A stretch of 64,000 nt of DNA. Source: Aldehydirespirator sp965116865 (lineage in GTDB: Bacteria; Actinomycetota; Acidimicrobiia; Acidimicrobiales; Aldehydirespiratoraceae). The stretch lies in assembly GCA_965116865.1 (NCBI GenBank), contig OZ220727.1, forward strand, positions 248,001-312,000. The letters are read 5' to 3'. Shown piece by piece: positions 26,275-34,259 of the stretch (position 1 is its first letter; each line of letters starts with the position of its first letter). The notes beneath the pieces were generated by a model. The model had not been told where the DNA came from. It searched no databases and was given only the letters and a program-made list of their open reading frames with translations. Position numbers and translations under genes: made by a program.

Positions 26275-26393
26275 GCGAATAGGCGGGCCAGTCCGGATCA
26301 TACGGGCGAGGCCGTGGCCCGAGCGGCCCGTGAGCGCAGCGAACAAGAGCGGGAATGACACCGCTGCGACACAATCGGCTCTCACCTATTCGC
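26275..26393. repeat. Dispersed ~119-bp element, family B, copy 3 (inverted)
   Basis: Perfect inverted ends GCGAATAGG (26275-26283) and CCTATTCGC (26385-26393). The core matches 7525-7572 in reverse complement almost exactly. 26394-26673 before dapF holds a small minus-strand frame (26424-26609) that I cannot support as a gene. Confidence 0.78.
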
Positions 26394-26673
26394 GGACGCT
26401 CTTAGTCTACGCCGTCTGCACTGTCAAGTTCCAGAATGAGGCCCACCATCTTTGGCAAAGCGCAGCATATCGGGTTGGGCCCACAGGTCCAAGGCCGGTG
26501 CGGACGGCCCAGGTGTGGATCTGCTTGGCGTCACAGGGTGCCATCCTCCGCCGACGGTTTGCTCGATCTTGACGTCGTTGTCGTGCCATAGTTCGGTCAA
26601 CTGCATCAATATCGGCAGCCGACGCCGAGCCGCCGCGTTTCTGATGCGTTACCGGCACGAGAGAATGCATTAG

Positions 26674-27522
26674 ATGACCGGCGGGCTGCGACTCCACAAG
26701 CTCCACGGGCTGGGCAACGACTTCCTCGTCGCGCTCGTCGACGAGCTGCCCGCCGAGGTCCATGCTGCCCGGACGGCCGCCGCGCTGTGCCATCGGAGCG
26801 ATGGCATCGGCGCGGACGGGCTGATCTATGCCGTGGTCGCCCCGCCGAGCGGCGGCTCGGACCGTGCCGCGACCATGCGGCTGTGGAATTCCGACGGTTC
26901 GCCGGCCGAGGTGTCCGGCAACGGCCTCCGGTGCCTCGCCCACGCCATCGCCCGCGCGCTGGGAGAGGCCGAACTTGACATCGTCGTGAACACCGTCGCC
27001 GGTCCTCGCCGATGCTCGATTCAGCCGACCCACCTGCCGGACACCGTCGTCGGGACCACGGAGATGGGCACTCCAGGCCCCGGCCCCCGCCCCGACCGGC
27101 TCAGCCGCAATCCCGAGGCCGCCGCGGGCATCCTCGGGCCGGGCGCGATCACACGATGGGCCACGCTGGATGTGGGCAATCCCCATGTGGTGCTCGCCGT
27201 GGCCGATCCCGCCGAGGTGCCCGTCCATGAGGCCGGCCCAGCAGTGGAGGACATCTTCACGGGCGGCATCAATGTCCACTTCGGTGCGGTCACCGGGTCC
27301 GACGAGTTGACCCTGGGCGTATGGGAGCGGGGCGCGGGAGCGACCGCGGCGTGCGGGACGGGAGCGGTGGCCGCAGCCGCCGCCTTCCATCGCTGGGGCG
27401 ACGTGGGCCAGAATGTCACCGTGCGAATGGCAGGTGGGCAGGCTCAGGTCGATCTCTCCGAGCCGGTGACCCTCACCGGAGAATCCACCCACATGGCCGA
27501 GTTGGATGTCGCCGGTGTCTGA
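26674..27522 (+). CDS. dapF: Diaminopimelate epimerase
   Basis: Converts LL- to meso-diaminopimelate for lysine and peptidoglycan. LHGLGNDFLV near the N-terminus, SGNGLRCLAHA with the first catalytic Cys, and GATAACGTGA with the second. 282 residues, normal. ATG start with TTAG before it. The 3' end overlaps hflX by 17 bp. Confidence 0.96.
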   Translation: MTGGLRLHKLHGLGNDFLVALVDELPAEVHAARTAAALCHRSDGIGADGLIYAVVAPPSGGSDRAATMRLWNSDGSPAEVSGNGLRCLAHAIARALGEAELDIVVNTVAGPRRCSIQPTHLPDTVVGTTEMGTPGPGPRPDRLSRNPEAAAGILGPGAITRWATLDVGNPHVVLAVADPAEVPVHEAGPAVEDIFTGGINVHFGAVTGSDELTLGVWERGAGATAACGTGAVAAAAAFHRWGDVGQNVTVRMAGGQAQVDLSEPVTLTGESTHMAELDVAGV

Positions 27523-28915
27523 CGTCGGCGAGCCGCTACCGGGTCACGGCGTGCCAGGGAGCGACTTCGACAGCAACGAAGCAAACACGGCCGGTGACGA
27601 CACCCATCGGGGCGGGTTCGGCGAGTTCGGCGGCGACGGGCCCGGGCTCATCGATCGCGCCTTCCGGGAGCGCATCGTGCTGGTCGGGATGGTCCGCTCC
27701 GGTGGTGACGCCTCCGTGACGGATGCCTCCCTCGACGAGTTGAGCCTGCTGGTGGACACCGCGGGAGCCGACGCCGTCGAGCGGGTCTGCCAGCGGCGAG
27801 CGGCACCCGATCCCGCCACATTCGTGGGCGCGGGCAAGGCCCGCGAGATCAGGGCCATCGCCGAGGAGGTCGACTGCGACACGGTGGTGTTCGATGACGA
27901 CCTCAGCCCCGCGCAGCAGTTCAACCTGGAGAGGCTGCTGGGCCGCACCGCCCTGGACCGCACCGCGGTCATCCTCGACATCTTCGCCCAGAACGCCAGC
28001 ACCCCCGAGGGCAAGGCCCAGGTCGAGCTGGCCCAGCTCCGCTACCGGCTGCCCCGCCTGCGGGGCGCGGGGCGGCGCCTGTCGCAGCAGGCGGGCGGGA
28101 TCGGCACCCGCGGCCCCGGCGAGACCCAGCTCGAGGTGGACCGTCGACGCCTGGAGCGGCGCATACACAAGCTCGAGGGCGACCTTCGCCGCATCGCCGG
28201 CCATCGCCGCACCCAGTCCAAGGCCCGCAGCCGCACCCGCAACCGGTCCGCCGCGATCGTCGGCTACACCAACGCGGGCAAGTCGTCACTGCTCAACCGG
28301 CTCACGGCGGCCACCGTGGCGGTGGAGGACCGCCTCTTCGCCACCCTCGACCCCACCACCCGGCGACTGGGGCTGCCCGGCGGCGAGACGGTCTTCGTCA
28401 CCGACACGGTCGGCTTCGTGCGCAAGCTGCCCCACCAGCTGGTGGAGGCGTTCAAGACCACGCTCGACGTGGTGCGCGACGCGGACCTGCTGGTCCACGT
28501 CGTCGACGGCGCCGACAGCGACCCCGACGGCTCCATGACCGCGGTGCGCCAGGTGCTGGCCGAGATCGACGCCGACGAGGTCCCGGAGTTGGTGGTGTTC
28601 AACAAGAGCGACCTGGGTCCGGGCGCGGCCCGGCTGGCCGAGCGGACGGAGGGCGCGGTGGCGGTGTCGGCCGCCACCGGCGAGGGGGTGGAGGGACTCC
28701 TGGGCGCCATCGGCGACCGGATGCGCCGGGTTGCCAGCGAGGTCGAGTTGGTGGTGCCATGGGACCGCGGCGACGTGCTCGCGGGCATGCACCGGGAGGG
28801 ACAGGTGCTCGAGTCCACCGCGACCGAGCAGGGGATGAGGGTGCGAGCCCGCATGGAGCCGGCTTCGGCGGGCGCTCTGCGGCCCTACGTCGTCGACGGC
28901 TGTGAGGGCGAGTGA
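27506..28915 (+). CDS. hflX: GTPase HflX
   Basis: Ribosome-associated GTPase that rescues stalled or hibernating ribosomes. After a 50-residue acidic N-terminal extension, the HflX domain (FVGAGKAREI, DDDLSPAQQFNLE, GIGTRGPGETQLE) precedes the G domain with G1 GYTNAGKSS, G3 DTVGF and G4 NKSD. The ATG overlaps dapF. The stop overlaps a GTG that begins the dapC remnant (GTGA). Confidence 0.95.
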   Translation: MSPVSDVGEPLPGHGVPGSDFDSNEANTAGDDTHRGGFGEFGGDGPGLIDRAFRERIVLVGMVRSGGDASVTDASLDELSLLVDTAGADAVERVCQRRAAPDPATFVGAGKAREIRAIAEEVDCDTVVFDDDLSPAQQFNLERLLGRTALDRTAVILDIFAQNASTPEGKAQVELAQLRYRLPRLRGAGRRLSQQAGGIGTRGPGETQLEVDRRRLERRIHKLEGDLRRIAGHRRTQSKARSRTRNRSAAIVGYTNAGKSSLLNRLTAATVAVEDRLFATLDPTTRRLGLPGGETVFVTDTVGFVRKLPHQLVEAFKTTLDVVRDADLLVHVVDGADSDPDGSMTAVRQVLAEIDADEVPELVVFNKSDLGPGAARLAERTEGAVAVSAATGEGVEGLLGAIGDRMRRVASEVELVVPWDRGDVLAGMHREGQVLESTATEQGMRVRARMEPASAGALRPYVVDGCEGE

Positions 28916-29175
28916 CCGCAGGCTTCGCGCCGTCGGCGCATCCCTACGGGCGGCTCGACTCTCTGCGGGTTGAGGCGTCCCGACTGCCTGGCGGCGCGGT
29001 CGGCTGTTCGGTCGGCGCTCCCTGCGGCCCACCGTCGACGGCTGCGGTGGAAGTGCTGGCCTCCTCCGGCGCTGAACGTTCCTGTCCGTCCTCGGTCGGT
29101 TCGCCCGAGTGCCGCGCCCGGCACCGAGAAATCTCGGATTGTTTGTGGGTGGCAGGTGCTGACTGCCCGCATTGA
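28912..29175 (+). pseudogene. Truncated dapC-like aminotransferase
   Basis: Begins GTG inside the hflX stop and reads FAPSAHPYGRLDSLRVEASR, then LPGGAVGCSVGAPCGPPS and SSGAERSCPSSVGSPECRA. This matches the N-terminal 60-odd residues of the succinyldiaminopimelate aminotransferase that often sits between hflX and dapD in actinobacteria. No fold-type I PLP lysine site follows; the frame ends at 29175 after about 87 codons. The enzyme, normally near 370 residues, cannot function. Confidence 0.72.
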
Positions 29176-29192
29176 GAATTAGCCTCGACCGC

Positions 29193-30017
29193 ATGTCGAC
29201 GCTTGAGACCCGTGTAGGCGAGTTGTGGGAGGCCCACCCCGACCTCGATGCCGACGATCCTGATGTCATCGCCACCGTCCACCAGGCCGTCGACGCGCTC
29301 GACACCGGCCAGGCCCGAGTGGCCGAGGTGCTGGCCGACGGCACGGTCCGGGTCAACCAGTGGTGCAAGCAGGCCATCCTGCTGCTCTTCTCGACTGCCA
29401 GGATGAGCACCGTCGAGTTCGGCCCCTTCGAGTTCGCCGACAAGATCCCGCTCAAGACCGGCTACGCCGCACGGGGCGTGCGGGTGGTGCCGGGGGCGTC
29501 GGCACGGTGGGGCAGCTACCAGGCGCCGGGCGTGATCATGATGCCCAGCTACATCAACATCGGCGCCCACGTCGGGGCCAACACCATGGTGGACACATGG
29601 GCCACGGTCGGGTCGTGCGCGCAGATCGGCGCCAACGTGCACCTCTCGGGCGGGGTCGGCATCGGCGGCGTGCTCGAGCCCCCGGTCGCCCAGCCGGTGA
29701 TAGTGGAGGACGACTGCCTCATCGGCAGCCGCAGCATCGTGGCCGACGGCGCTCGCGTCGGGCGGGGAACAGTGCTGGGAGCAGGGACCGTCCTCACCGG
29801 CTCCATCCCGGTGATCGACGCCGAGAGCGGCGAGGAGATGGGACGGGGCGAGGTGCCGCCCCGGTCGGTGGCCGTGCTCGGCACCCGCACACGCCAGTTC
29901 GGCGGCGGCGAGTTCGGCCTGCCCGCGGTGCTGGTGATCAAGCGTCTGACCGAGGGCGAGCGCCACGACAAGTCGGCGCTGAACCAGATCCTGCGCGACC
30001 ACGGCACCACCATCTGA
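29193..30017 (+). CDS. dapD: Tetrahydrodipicolinate N-succinyltransferase
   Basis: 274 residues from ATG 29193 (MSTLETRVGELWEAHPDLDA); a TTG 21 bp earlier is less likely. Left-handed beta-helix acyltransferase: hexapeptide-like turns through VIMMPSYINIGAHVGANTMV, WATVGSCAQIGANVHLSGGV and VEDDCLIGSRSIVADGARVG. It is the actinobacterial DapD type. Succinyl-CoA dependent step of the lysine/DAP pathway, with dapE following. Confidence 0.94.
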   Translation: MSTLETRVGELWEAHPDLDADDPDVIATVHQAVDALDTGQARVAEVLADGTVRVNQWCKQAILLLFSTARMSTVEFGPFEFADKIPLKTGYAARGVRVVPGASARWGSYQAPGVIMMPSYINIGAHVGANTMVDTWATVGSCAQIGANVHLSGGVGIGGVLEPPVAQPVIVEDDCLIGSRSIVADGARVGRGTVLGAGTVLTGSIPVIDAESGEEMGRGEVPPRSVAVLGTRTRQFGGGEFGLPAVLVIKRLTEGERHDKSALNQILRDHGTTI

Positions 30018-30097
30018 GCCGGGTCGGTGCGAGTCGTCCAGTCCCGGTGTGGTCCAGCCCGGGTGTGATTGCCGTCGGATTCTGATATATCTTGATC

Positions 30098-31273
30098 ATG
30101 ACCGATATTCATGGGTTCTCGGATGGCCAGTGCTTGACGACCGGCGACACTTTCCTGCTGGCGGCCGACCTGGTTGCGGTGCCGTCGGTGAGTTTCAACG
30201 AGACGCGCATAACCGATCTGATCGAGGAGTCGCTGTACGACAACGCCGCGCACCTCGACGTGTTCCGCGTCGGCGACAACCTGGTGGCCCGTACCGATCT
30301 GGGCCGTCAGTGGCGGCTGATCCTGGCCGGCCACACCGACACCGTGCCTCCCAGCAGCAACGCCGAGGCCCGCATCGAGGGCGACGTGCTGTGGGGCGTC
30401 GGCTCGGCCGACATGAAGGGCGGCTTGGCCGTCATGCTGGAGCTGGCTCTCACCTCGCGGCTGCCGATCGTCGATGTGACCTACGTCTTCTACGCTCGGG
30501 AGGAGGTGGACTCGTGCCACAACGGCCTACGAGAGGTGGCCGCGACTTGTCCCGACCTGCTGTCCGGCGACGTCGCGCTGCTGCTGGAGCCGACGGGCGG
30601 GATCGTGGAGGCCGGCTGCCAGGGAACCATGCGGGTCGAGGTGACGCTGGCCGGGGAGCGGGCCCACACCGCTCGGGGCTGGATGGGACGCAACGCGATC
30701 CACCGGCTCGGACCTGTCCTGGCGGTGGTGGACGGCTATGAGCCTCGCCGGCCGGTGATCTCGGGGTGCGAGTTCCGCGAGGGCCTCCAGGCGGTGAATG
30801 TCGTCGGCGGCGTCGCGGGCAACGTCGTTCCCGATGAGGCGGTTCTGGCCATCAACCACCGCTTCGCCCCTGATCGCACCCCCGAGCAGGCCGAGGCCCA
30901 CGTGCGTTCCCTGATCGAACCGGTGATGGAGTCCGGTGACAGGCTGGAGGTGGTCGATGCGGCTCCTCCGGCCGACCCGGGCCTTGACCACTCCCTCCTC
31001 AAGGCGGTGGTGCGCAACAGCGGCTCACCCCCTCGGGCCAAACTCGGCTGGACCGACGCGGCGTTCTTCGCGCAGCGAGGCGTGCCGACGTCGAACTTCG
31101 GGCCGGGCGACCCGCTGCTGGCCCACACCAGCCACGAGCAGGTCCACCGGGATTCGCTGCACAAGGTCTACCGCGCCCTCGAGGACCTGCTCATCGACGG
31201 CACCCTCGTTCAGGGCGCCCGATGCTGCCCCGAGTGGGAGGGGGACATCCCCGAGCGGTTGCCCGACCTGTAG
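30098..31273 (+). CDS. dapE: Succinyl-diaminopimelate desuccinylase
   Basis: M20 zinc peptidase family. AGHTDTVPP (His and catalytic Asp), GSADMKGGLAVM (bridging Asp), REEVDSCHNG (general base and ligand Glu), EPTGG and LAHTSHEQVH provide the di-zinc site. ATG 30098 is preceded closely by TGATATATC, which could be a -10 for an almost leaderless mRNA. 391 residues, normal. Separated from dapD by 80 bp. Confidence 0.92.
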   Translation: MTDIHGFSDGQCLTTGDTFLLAADLVAVPSVSFNETRITDLIEESLYDNAAHLDVFRVGDNLVARTDLGRQWRLILAGHTDTVPPSSNAEARIEGDVLWGVGSADMKGGLAVMLELALTSRLPIVDVTYVFYAREEVDSCHNGLREVAATCPDLLSGDVALLLEPTGGIVEAGCQGTMRVEVTLAGERAHTARGWMGRNAIHRLGPVLAVVDGYEPRRPVISGCEFREGLQAVNVVGGVAGNVVPDEAVLAINHRFAPDRTPEQAEAHVRSLIEPVMESGDRLEVVDAAPPADPGLDHSLLKAVVRNSGSPPRAKLGWTDAAFFAQRGVPTSNFGPGDPLLAHTSHEQVHRDSLHKVYRALEDLLIDGTLVQGARCCPEWEGDIPERLPDL

Positions 31274-31385
31274 GTTCTTGCCGGCCTGGACCGGCCGACG
31301 CTCTTCCGAGCAGCGAAACCGTCCCAGCCGACGAGCCGGCGGCAAGAACGGCTGCGAGATCCCAGGCGGATCGACGACCGGGCGC

Positions 31386-31486
31386 CTAGTGGTATGTCGT
31401 CGAAATGGCTAGGGCAGCGCGGAGGGCTCTAGCCCCAGCTTGAAATGGCTACAGACGCCCCGACCAATTCAGCGACGGACCACTAG
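31386..31486. mobile_element. CTAG-ended MITE, family A, copy 3 (inverted)
   Basis: 101 bp, nearly the exact reverse complement of copy 1. Its right CTAG (31483-31486) contains the lexA stop codon TAG read on the minus strand, so insertion happened exactly at the end of lexA. 31274-31385 has no gene. Confidence 0.88.
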
Positions 31487-32127
31487 TAGCGGCGCATCAT
31501 GGTGACGACCTTGCCGTAGACGGTCACCTCGTCCGGTGCGTACTCCATGGGCTCCAGCCGTTCGTTGGCAGGCACCAGCAGGATCCGTCCGTCGCGCCGC
31601 CGCAGTGTCTTCACGGTGGCCTCGTCGTCTGGGATGCCCGCCACCACGACCTCGCCGTCCTCCGCGGTGCTCTGCGCCCGGCAGACCACGTAGTCGCCGT
31701 CGAGGATGCCGGCGTCGATCATGGAGTCGCCCCGCACCCGCAGCATGAACAGGTCGCCCTCCCCGGTGAGGTCGGAGGGCATCGGCACCAACTCCTCCAC
31801 GTTCTCGGCGGCCAGCACGCCGGAGCCTGCGGCAACGTCGCCGACCAGAGGCACATGGCGGACCGGGCGGCGCCCGAGCGCAGCCCCTGAGTTCTCGTCG
31901 TAGCGCACCTCTATGGCTCGGGGTCGGGCGGGGTCGACCCGCAGGTACCCGGCCGAGTCGAGCACGTCTAAGTGGGCCTTGACCGAGGCGGGGGACTTGA
32001 GCCCGACAGCGGCGGCGATCTCCCGGATCGACGGCGGGTAGCCGCGCAGACGCTGGTGCTCCACGATCGTTTCGAGGATCTGGCGCCGGCGGGCGGAGAG
32101 CGGCTTCGGGTCGGCCGGGGAGGACAT
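31483..32127 (-). CDS. lexA: SOS repressor LexA
   Basis: 214 residues from ATG 32127. Winged helix-turn-helix: LSARRRQILETIVEHQRLRG then PPSIREIAAAVGLKSPASVK. Self-cleavage Ala-Gly bond in GDVAAGSGV, catalytic Ser in RGDSMIDAGI and Lys in EATVKTLRR. RecA-stimulated cleavage derepresses recA and the divergent LysM gene. The TAG stop lies in the CTAG edge of MITE copy 3. Confidence 0.97.
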   Translation of the reverse strand: MSSPADPKPLSARRRQILETIVEHQRLRGYPPSIREIAAAVGLKSPASVKAHLDVLDSAGYLRVDPARPRAIEVRYDENSGAALGRRPVRHVPLVGDVAAGSGVLAAENVEELVPMPSDLTGEGDLFMLRVRGDSMIDAGILDGDYVVCRAQSTAEDGEVVVAGIPDDEATVKTLRRRDGRILLVPANERLEPMEYAPDEVTVYGKVVTMMRRY

Positions 32128-32164
32128 GGCGGGTCTCCTATCTGGGTAGTCGGGTTGTGGAGCC

Positions 32165-32176
32165 GAACACATGTTC
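32165..32176. promoter_or_regulatory. SOS box 1 in the lexA intergenic region
   Basis: GAACACATGTTC, perfect GAAC-N4-GTTC, 38 bp upstream of the lexA ATG; expected for lexA autoregulation. Confidence 0.9.
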
Positions 32177-32190
32177 GCTACACTTGTAGC

Positions 32191-32202
32191 GAACACCAGT
32201 TC
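32191..32202. promoter_or_regulatory. SOS box 2 in the lexA intergenic region
   Basis: GAACACCAGTTC, perfect half-sites, 15 bp past box 1, about one and a half helical turns apart. Confidence 0.86.
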
Positions 32203-32245
32203 AGACGAGCTTCACGCAAGGAGTCTATCCGTACACATGTTTGTG

Positions 32246-32257
32246 GAACACGCGTTC
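32246..32257. promoter_or_regulatory. SOS box 3, nearest the LysM gene
   Basis: GAACACGCGTTC, perfect half-sites, 70 bp before ATG 32327. It favours 32327 over the in-frame ATG at 32237, which would put the operator inside the coding sequence. Confidence 0.84.
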
Positions 32258-32326
32258 GATGTCAAGCATCCGGCTGTCGGCGCCAGGCCCGCGCCCGATG
32301 TCGTACCCCGGCGCGAAGATCGTGGC

Positions 32327-32803
32327 ATGGAAGCTCATCTCCGTCCGGCTCCCGACTTCGTGTCCGCCGAGGGCCCGGCTGCGACGGCGGCGGACCTGTC
32401 GGAGCGGCTGCCGGAGGGGGTGTACCGCCGGCGCCGGCTGGTCGTCGTCTGCGTGGTGGCCGCGGCGTTGGTGCTGGTGCTGGCCGGGGCGCGGCCGGAT
32501 CGTGTCCCGCCGGGCGAGGCCAATCCGTGGCCCTCGACGGGGGCGGCCTCGGTTCCGGCGGAGATACCGGGCGTCTACGTGGTGCAGCCCGGCGACACCC
32601 TGTGGGGCATCGCCCGGACCATCGCTCCTGGCGCCGATCCGCGGGCAGTGGTCCACGACCTGTCCGCAGCGGCCGGCGGCGCCGCGCTGGCGCCGGGTCA
32701 GCCGATCGTCATCGAGGCGGTCCCGGCCCGGCTCGCAGCGAGCGGCTCCGAGGCCGAGTCCCGCCGACCGGCGGCCGACGCGCTCGCCGGCCCCGACAAA
32801 TAG
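32327..32803 (+). CDS. SOS-regulated LysM membrane protein (YneA/DivS/Rv2719c-like division inhibitor)
   Basis: About 158 residues: a cytosolic N-terminus, one membrane segment (LVVVCVVAAALVLVLAG) and an extracytoplasmic LysM motif (VYVVQPGDTLWGIARTIAPG, then LAPGQPIVI). The architecture, divergence from lexA and three SOS boxes match the cell-division suppressors YneA, DivS and Rv2719c, which halt septation during DNA damage. Start chosen at ATG 32327; 32237 has an AAGGAG upstream but would cover box 3. Its 3' end overlaps the opposing RibD-like gene by 106 bp. Confidence 0.8.
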   Translation: MEAHLRPAPDFVSAEGPAATAADLSERLPEGVYRRRRLVVVCVVAAALVLVLAGARPDRVPPGEANPWPSTGAASVPAEIPGVYVVQPGDTLWGIARTIAPGADPRAVVHDLSAAAGGAALAPGQPIVIEAVPARLAASGSEAESRRPAADALAGPDK

Positions 32804-33537
32804 CGCACGAACAGCGTGTCGGAGGCTTCGAGGAGATGGTCGACGGTGAGCTCCATCGGCACGGCCCGCCGCGATCCCTGCATGATCCGGGGGCCCGGGC
32901 CGCCCGCGACCATGGGCGCGACCGACAGGCACAGCTCGTCGATCACCCCGGCATCCGCGAGCTGGGCGTTGAACGACGGCCCGCCCTCGGACAGCACGAC
33001 CCCGGCGCCGCGGCTGTCGAGCTCGGCGAGGATCGCCTCCGGCCGGGGTCGGTCCGACGGCAGTCTCACGGTCTCGGCGACCGGCTCGAGCCGGGCGGCT
33101 GCCTCGGTCGCAGCGTCGCTGCCGGTGAGGATCAGCGGACGGTCCTCGCCGGCGCGCTGATCGGCGAACAGCGGCAGGTCGAGGTCGAGGTCCAGGCTGG
33201 CGCTGACCACGGCCAGCCGGGGCTGGTCGGAGCGTCTAGCGGCGCGCCGTGCCCGTCGGGCGGCCGGTCCCGGCCGGGGCAGGCCGCAGCGGTCGGCCCG
33301 CACCGTGCCGGCCGCGACTACGATCCAGTCCGCGCAGGCCCGCACCGCCGCGAACACGGCCTCGTCGGCCGGGTTGCCGAGTGCTCGACTGGTTCCGTCG
33401 ATCGCGGCAGTCCCGTCGGCGGAGGCGATCATGTTGAGCATCAGCCACGGCCGTCCTTTCGGCCTGGGTCTGGCAAGAGTCGGGTAGAGCTCCATCGGAT
33501 CGACCTCGGCGACCGGGCCAGGCACCAGTCTTCGCAC
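32698..33537 (-). CDS. RibD C-terminal-domain reductase (pyrimidine reductase-like)
   Basis: 279 residues with the DHFR-like RibD_C fold: RPWLMLNMIASADGTAAIDG, then ALGNPADEAVFAAVRACADW and VVAAGTVRADRCG, and VVLSEGGPSFNAQLADAGVI with IDELCLSVAPMVAGG. It lacks the N-terminal deaminase domain of bifunctional RibD, so it is a stand-alone reductase probably using NADPH in riboflavin-type metabolism. The last 35 codons are antisense to the LysM gene. Confidence 0.85.
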   Translation of the reverse strand: MRRLVPGPVAEVDPMELYPTLARPRPKGRPWLMLNMIASADGTAAIDGTSRALGNPADEAVFAAVRACADWIVVAAGTVRADRCGLPRPGPAARRARRAARRSDQPRLAVVSASLDLDLDLPLFADQRAGEDRPLILTGSDAATEAAARLEPVAETVRLPSDRPRPEAILAELDSRGAGVVLSEGGPSFNAQLADAGVIDELCLSVAPMVAGGPGPRIMQGSRRAVPMELTVDHLLEASDTLFVRYLSGPASASAAGRRDSASEPLAASRAGTASMTIG

Positions 33538-33585
33538 GTCGCAAGCATAGGGGCGCGTCGGTGCTCGCTGGCGGCACCGGGAGCT

Positions 33586-33912
33586 CTTGGGATCATCGGG
33601 GGTCGACCGACCTGGGCGTGCCAGACCGATTCCGGTCGGCAGCCGCAGCGACTCCGCTGCTTGGGATCATCGGGGGTCGACCGACCTGGGCGTGCCAGAC
33701 CGATTCCGGTCGGCAGCCGCAGCGACTCCGCTGTTTGGGATCATCGGGGGTCGACCGACCTGGGCGTGCCAGACCGATTCCGGTCGGCAGCCGCAGCGAC
33801 TCCGCTGTTTGGGATCATCGGGGGTCGACCGACCTGGGCGTGCCAGACCGATTCCGGTCGGCAGCCGCAGCGACTCCGCCGCTTGGGAGCATCGGGGGTC
33901 GACCGACCTGGG
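33586..33912. repeat. 74-bp tandem array, four units plus a partial
   Basis: Units start at 33586, 33660, 33734 and 33808, with a final 31-bp partial from 33882. Single-base changes occur at the unit junctions. Each unit can fold GACCGATTCCGGTC and a larger CCGACC/GGTCGG stem. The rest of 33538-34259 shows no gene; a 30-bp spaced duplication (34190 and 34220) and GGGAGG ribosome-binding site precede nrdJ. Confidence 0.92.
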
Positions 33913-34259
33913 GCGCGTCCTGGCATCGGCGGTCGCAGGCACGCGGCGGGTTCGTGCAAGTGCGCGGGTTCGCAGCGAGGAGGTCGTCCGGCTCGAGTGT
34001 CGGCGGCCGTGCTCTTGTCGGTTGGGAGCGGTCGACTCGACGGCCGGTGCCCTTGTTCACAGGAAATCCAGAGACGGTGCCGGTAATCCAGAAGAATCCC
34101 GAGGCACACCGGCGCGAATCCCGAACGGGATCCACAGCCTCGCAGCCGGCATCACCGCCGGGCCTCCTAGCGTCGCGGTCACCGCACGGGGCGACCCACG
34201 CCCGGGCGGCCACTGGGCCGGCGACCCACGCCCGGATATAATCTCAGGGAGGCGATTCG

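Noticed and set aside
26424..26609. Small minus-strand frame before dapF (61 codons)
   Set aside because: Begins plausibly (MMQLTELWHDNDVKIEQTVG) but has no partner, no ribosome-binding site I trust, and no family I recognise.
31274..31349. Terminator after dapE
   Set aside because: GTTCTTGCC and GGCAAGAAC are complementary but 58 bp apart with no T-run; not a convincing terminator.
34064..34259. Cobalamin riboswitch upstream of nrdJ
   Set aside because: GCCACTG and a GCCGG..GACC-like run are suggestive for a B12-dependent RNR, but the region is dominated by a 30-bp duplication and I cannot fold the core. An Rfam RF00174 search would decide.
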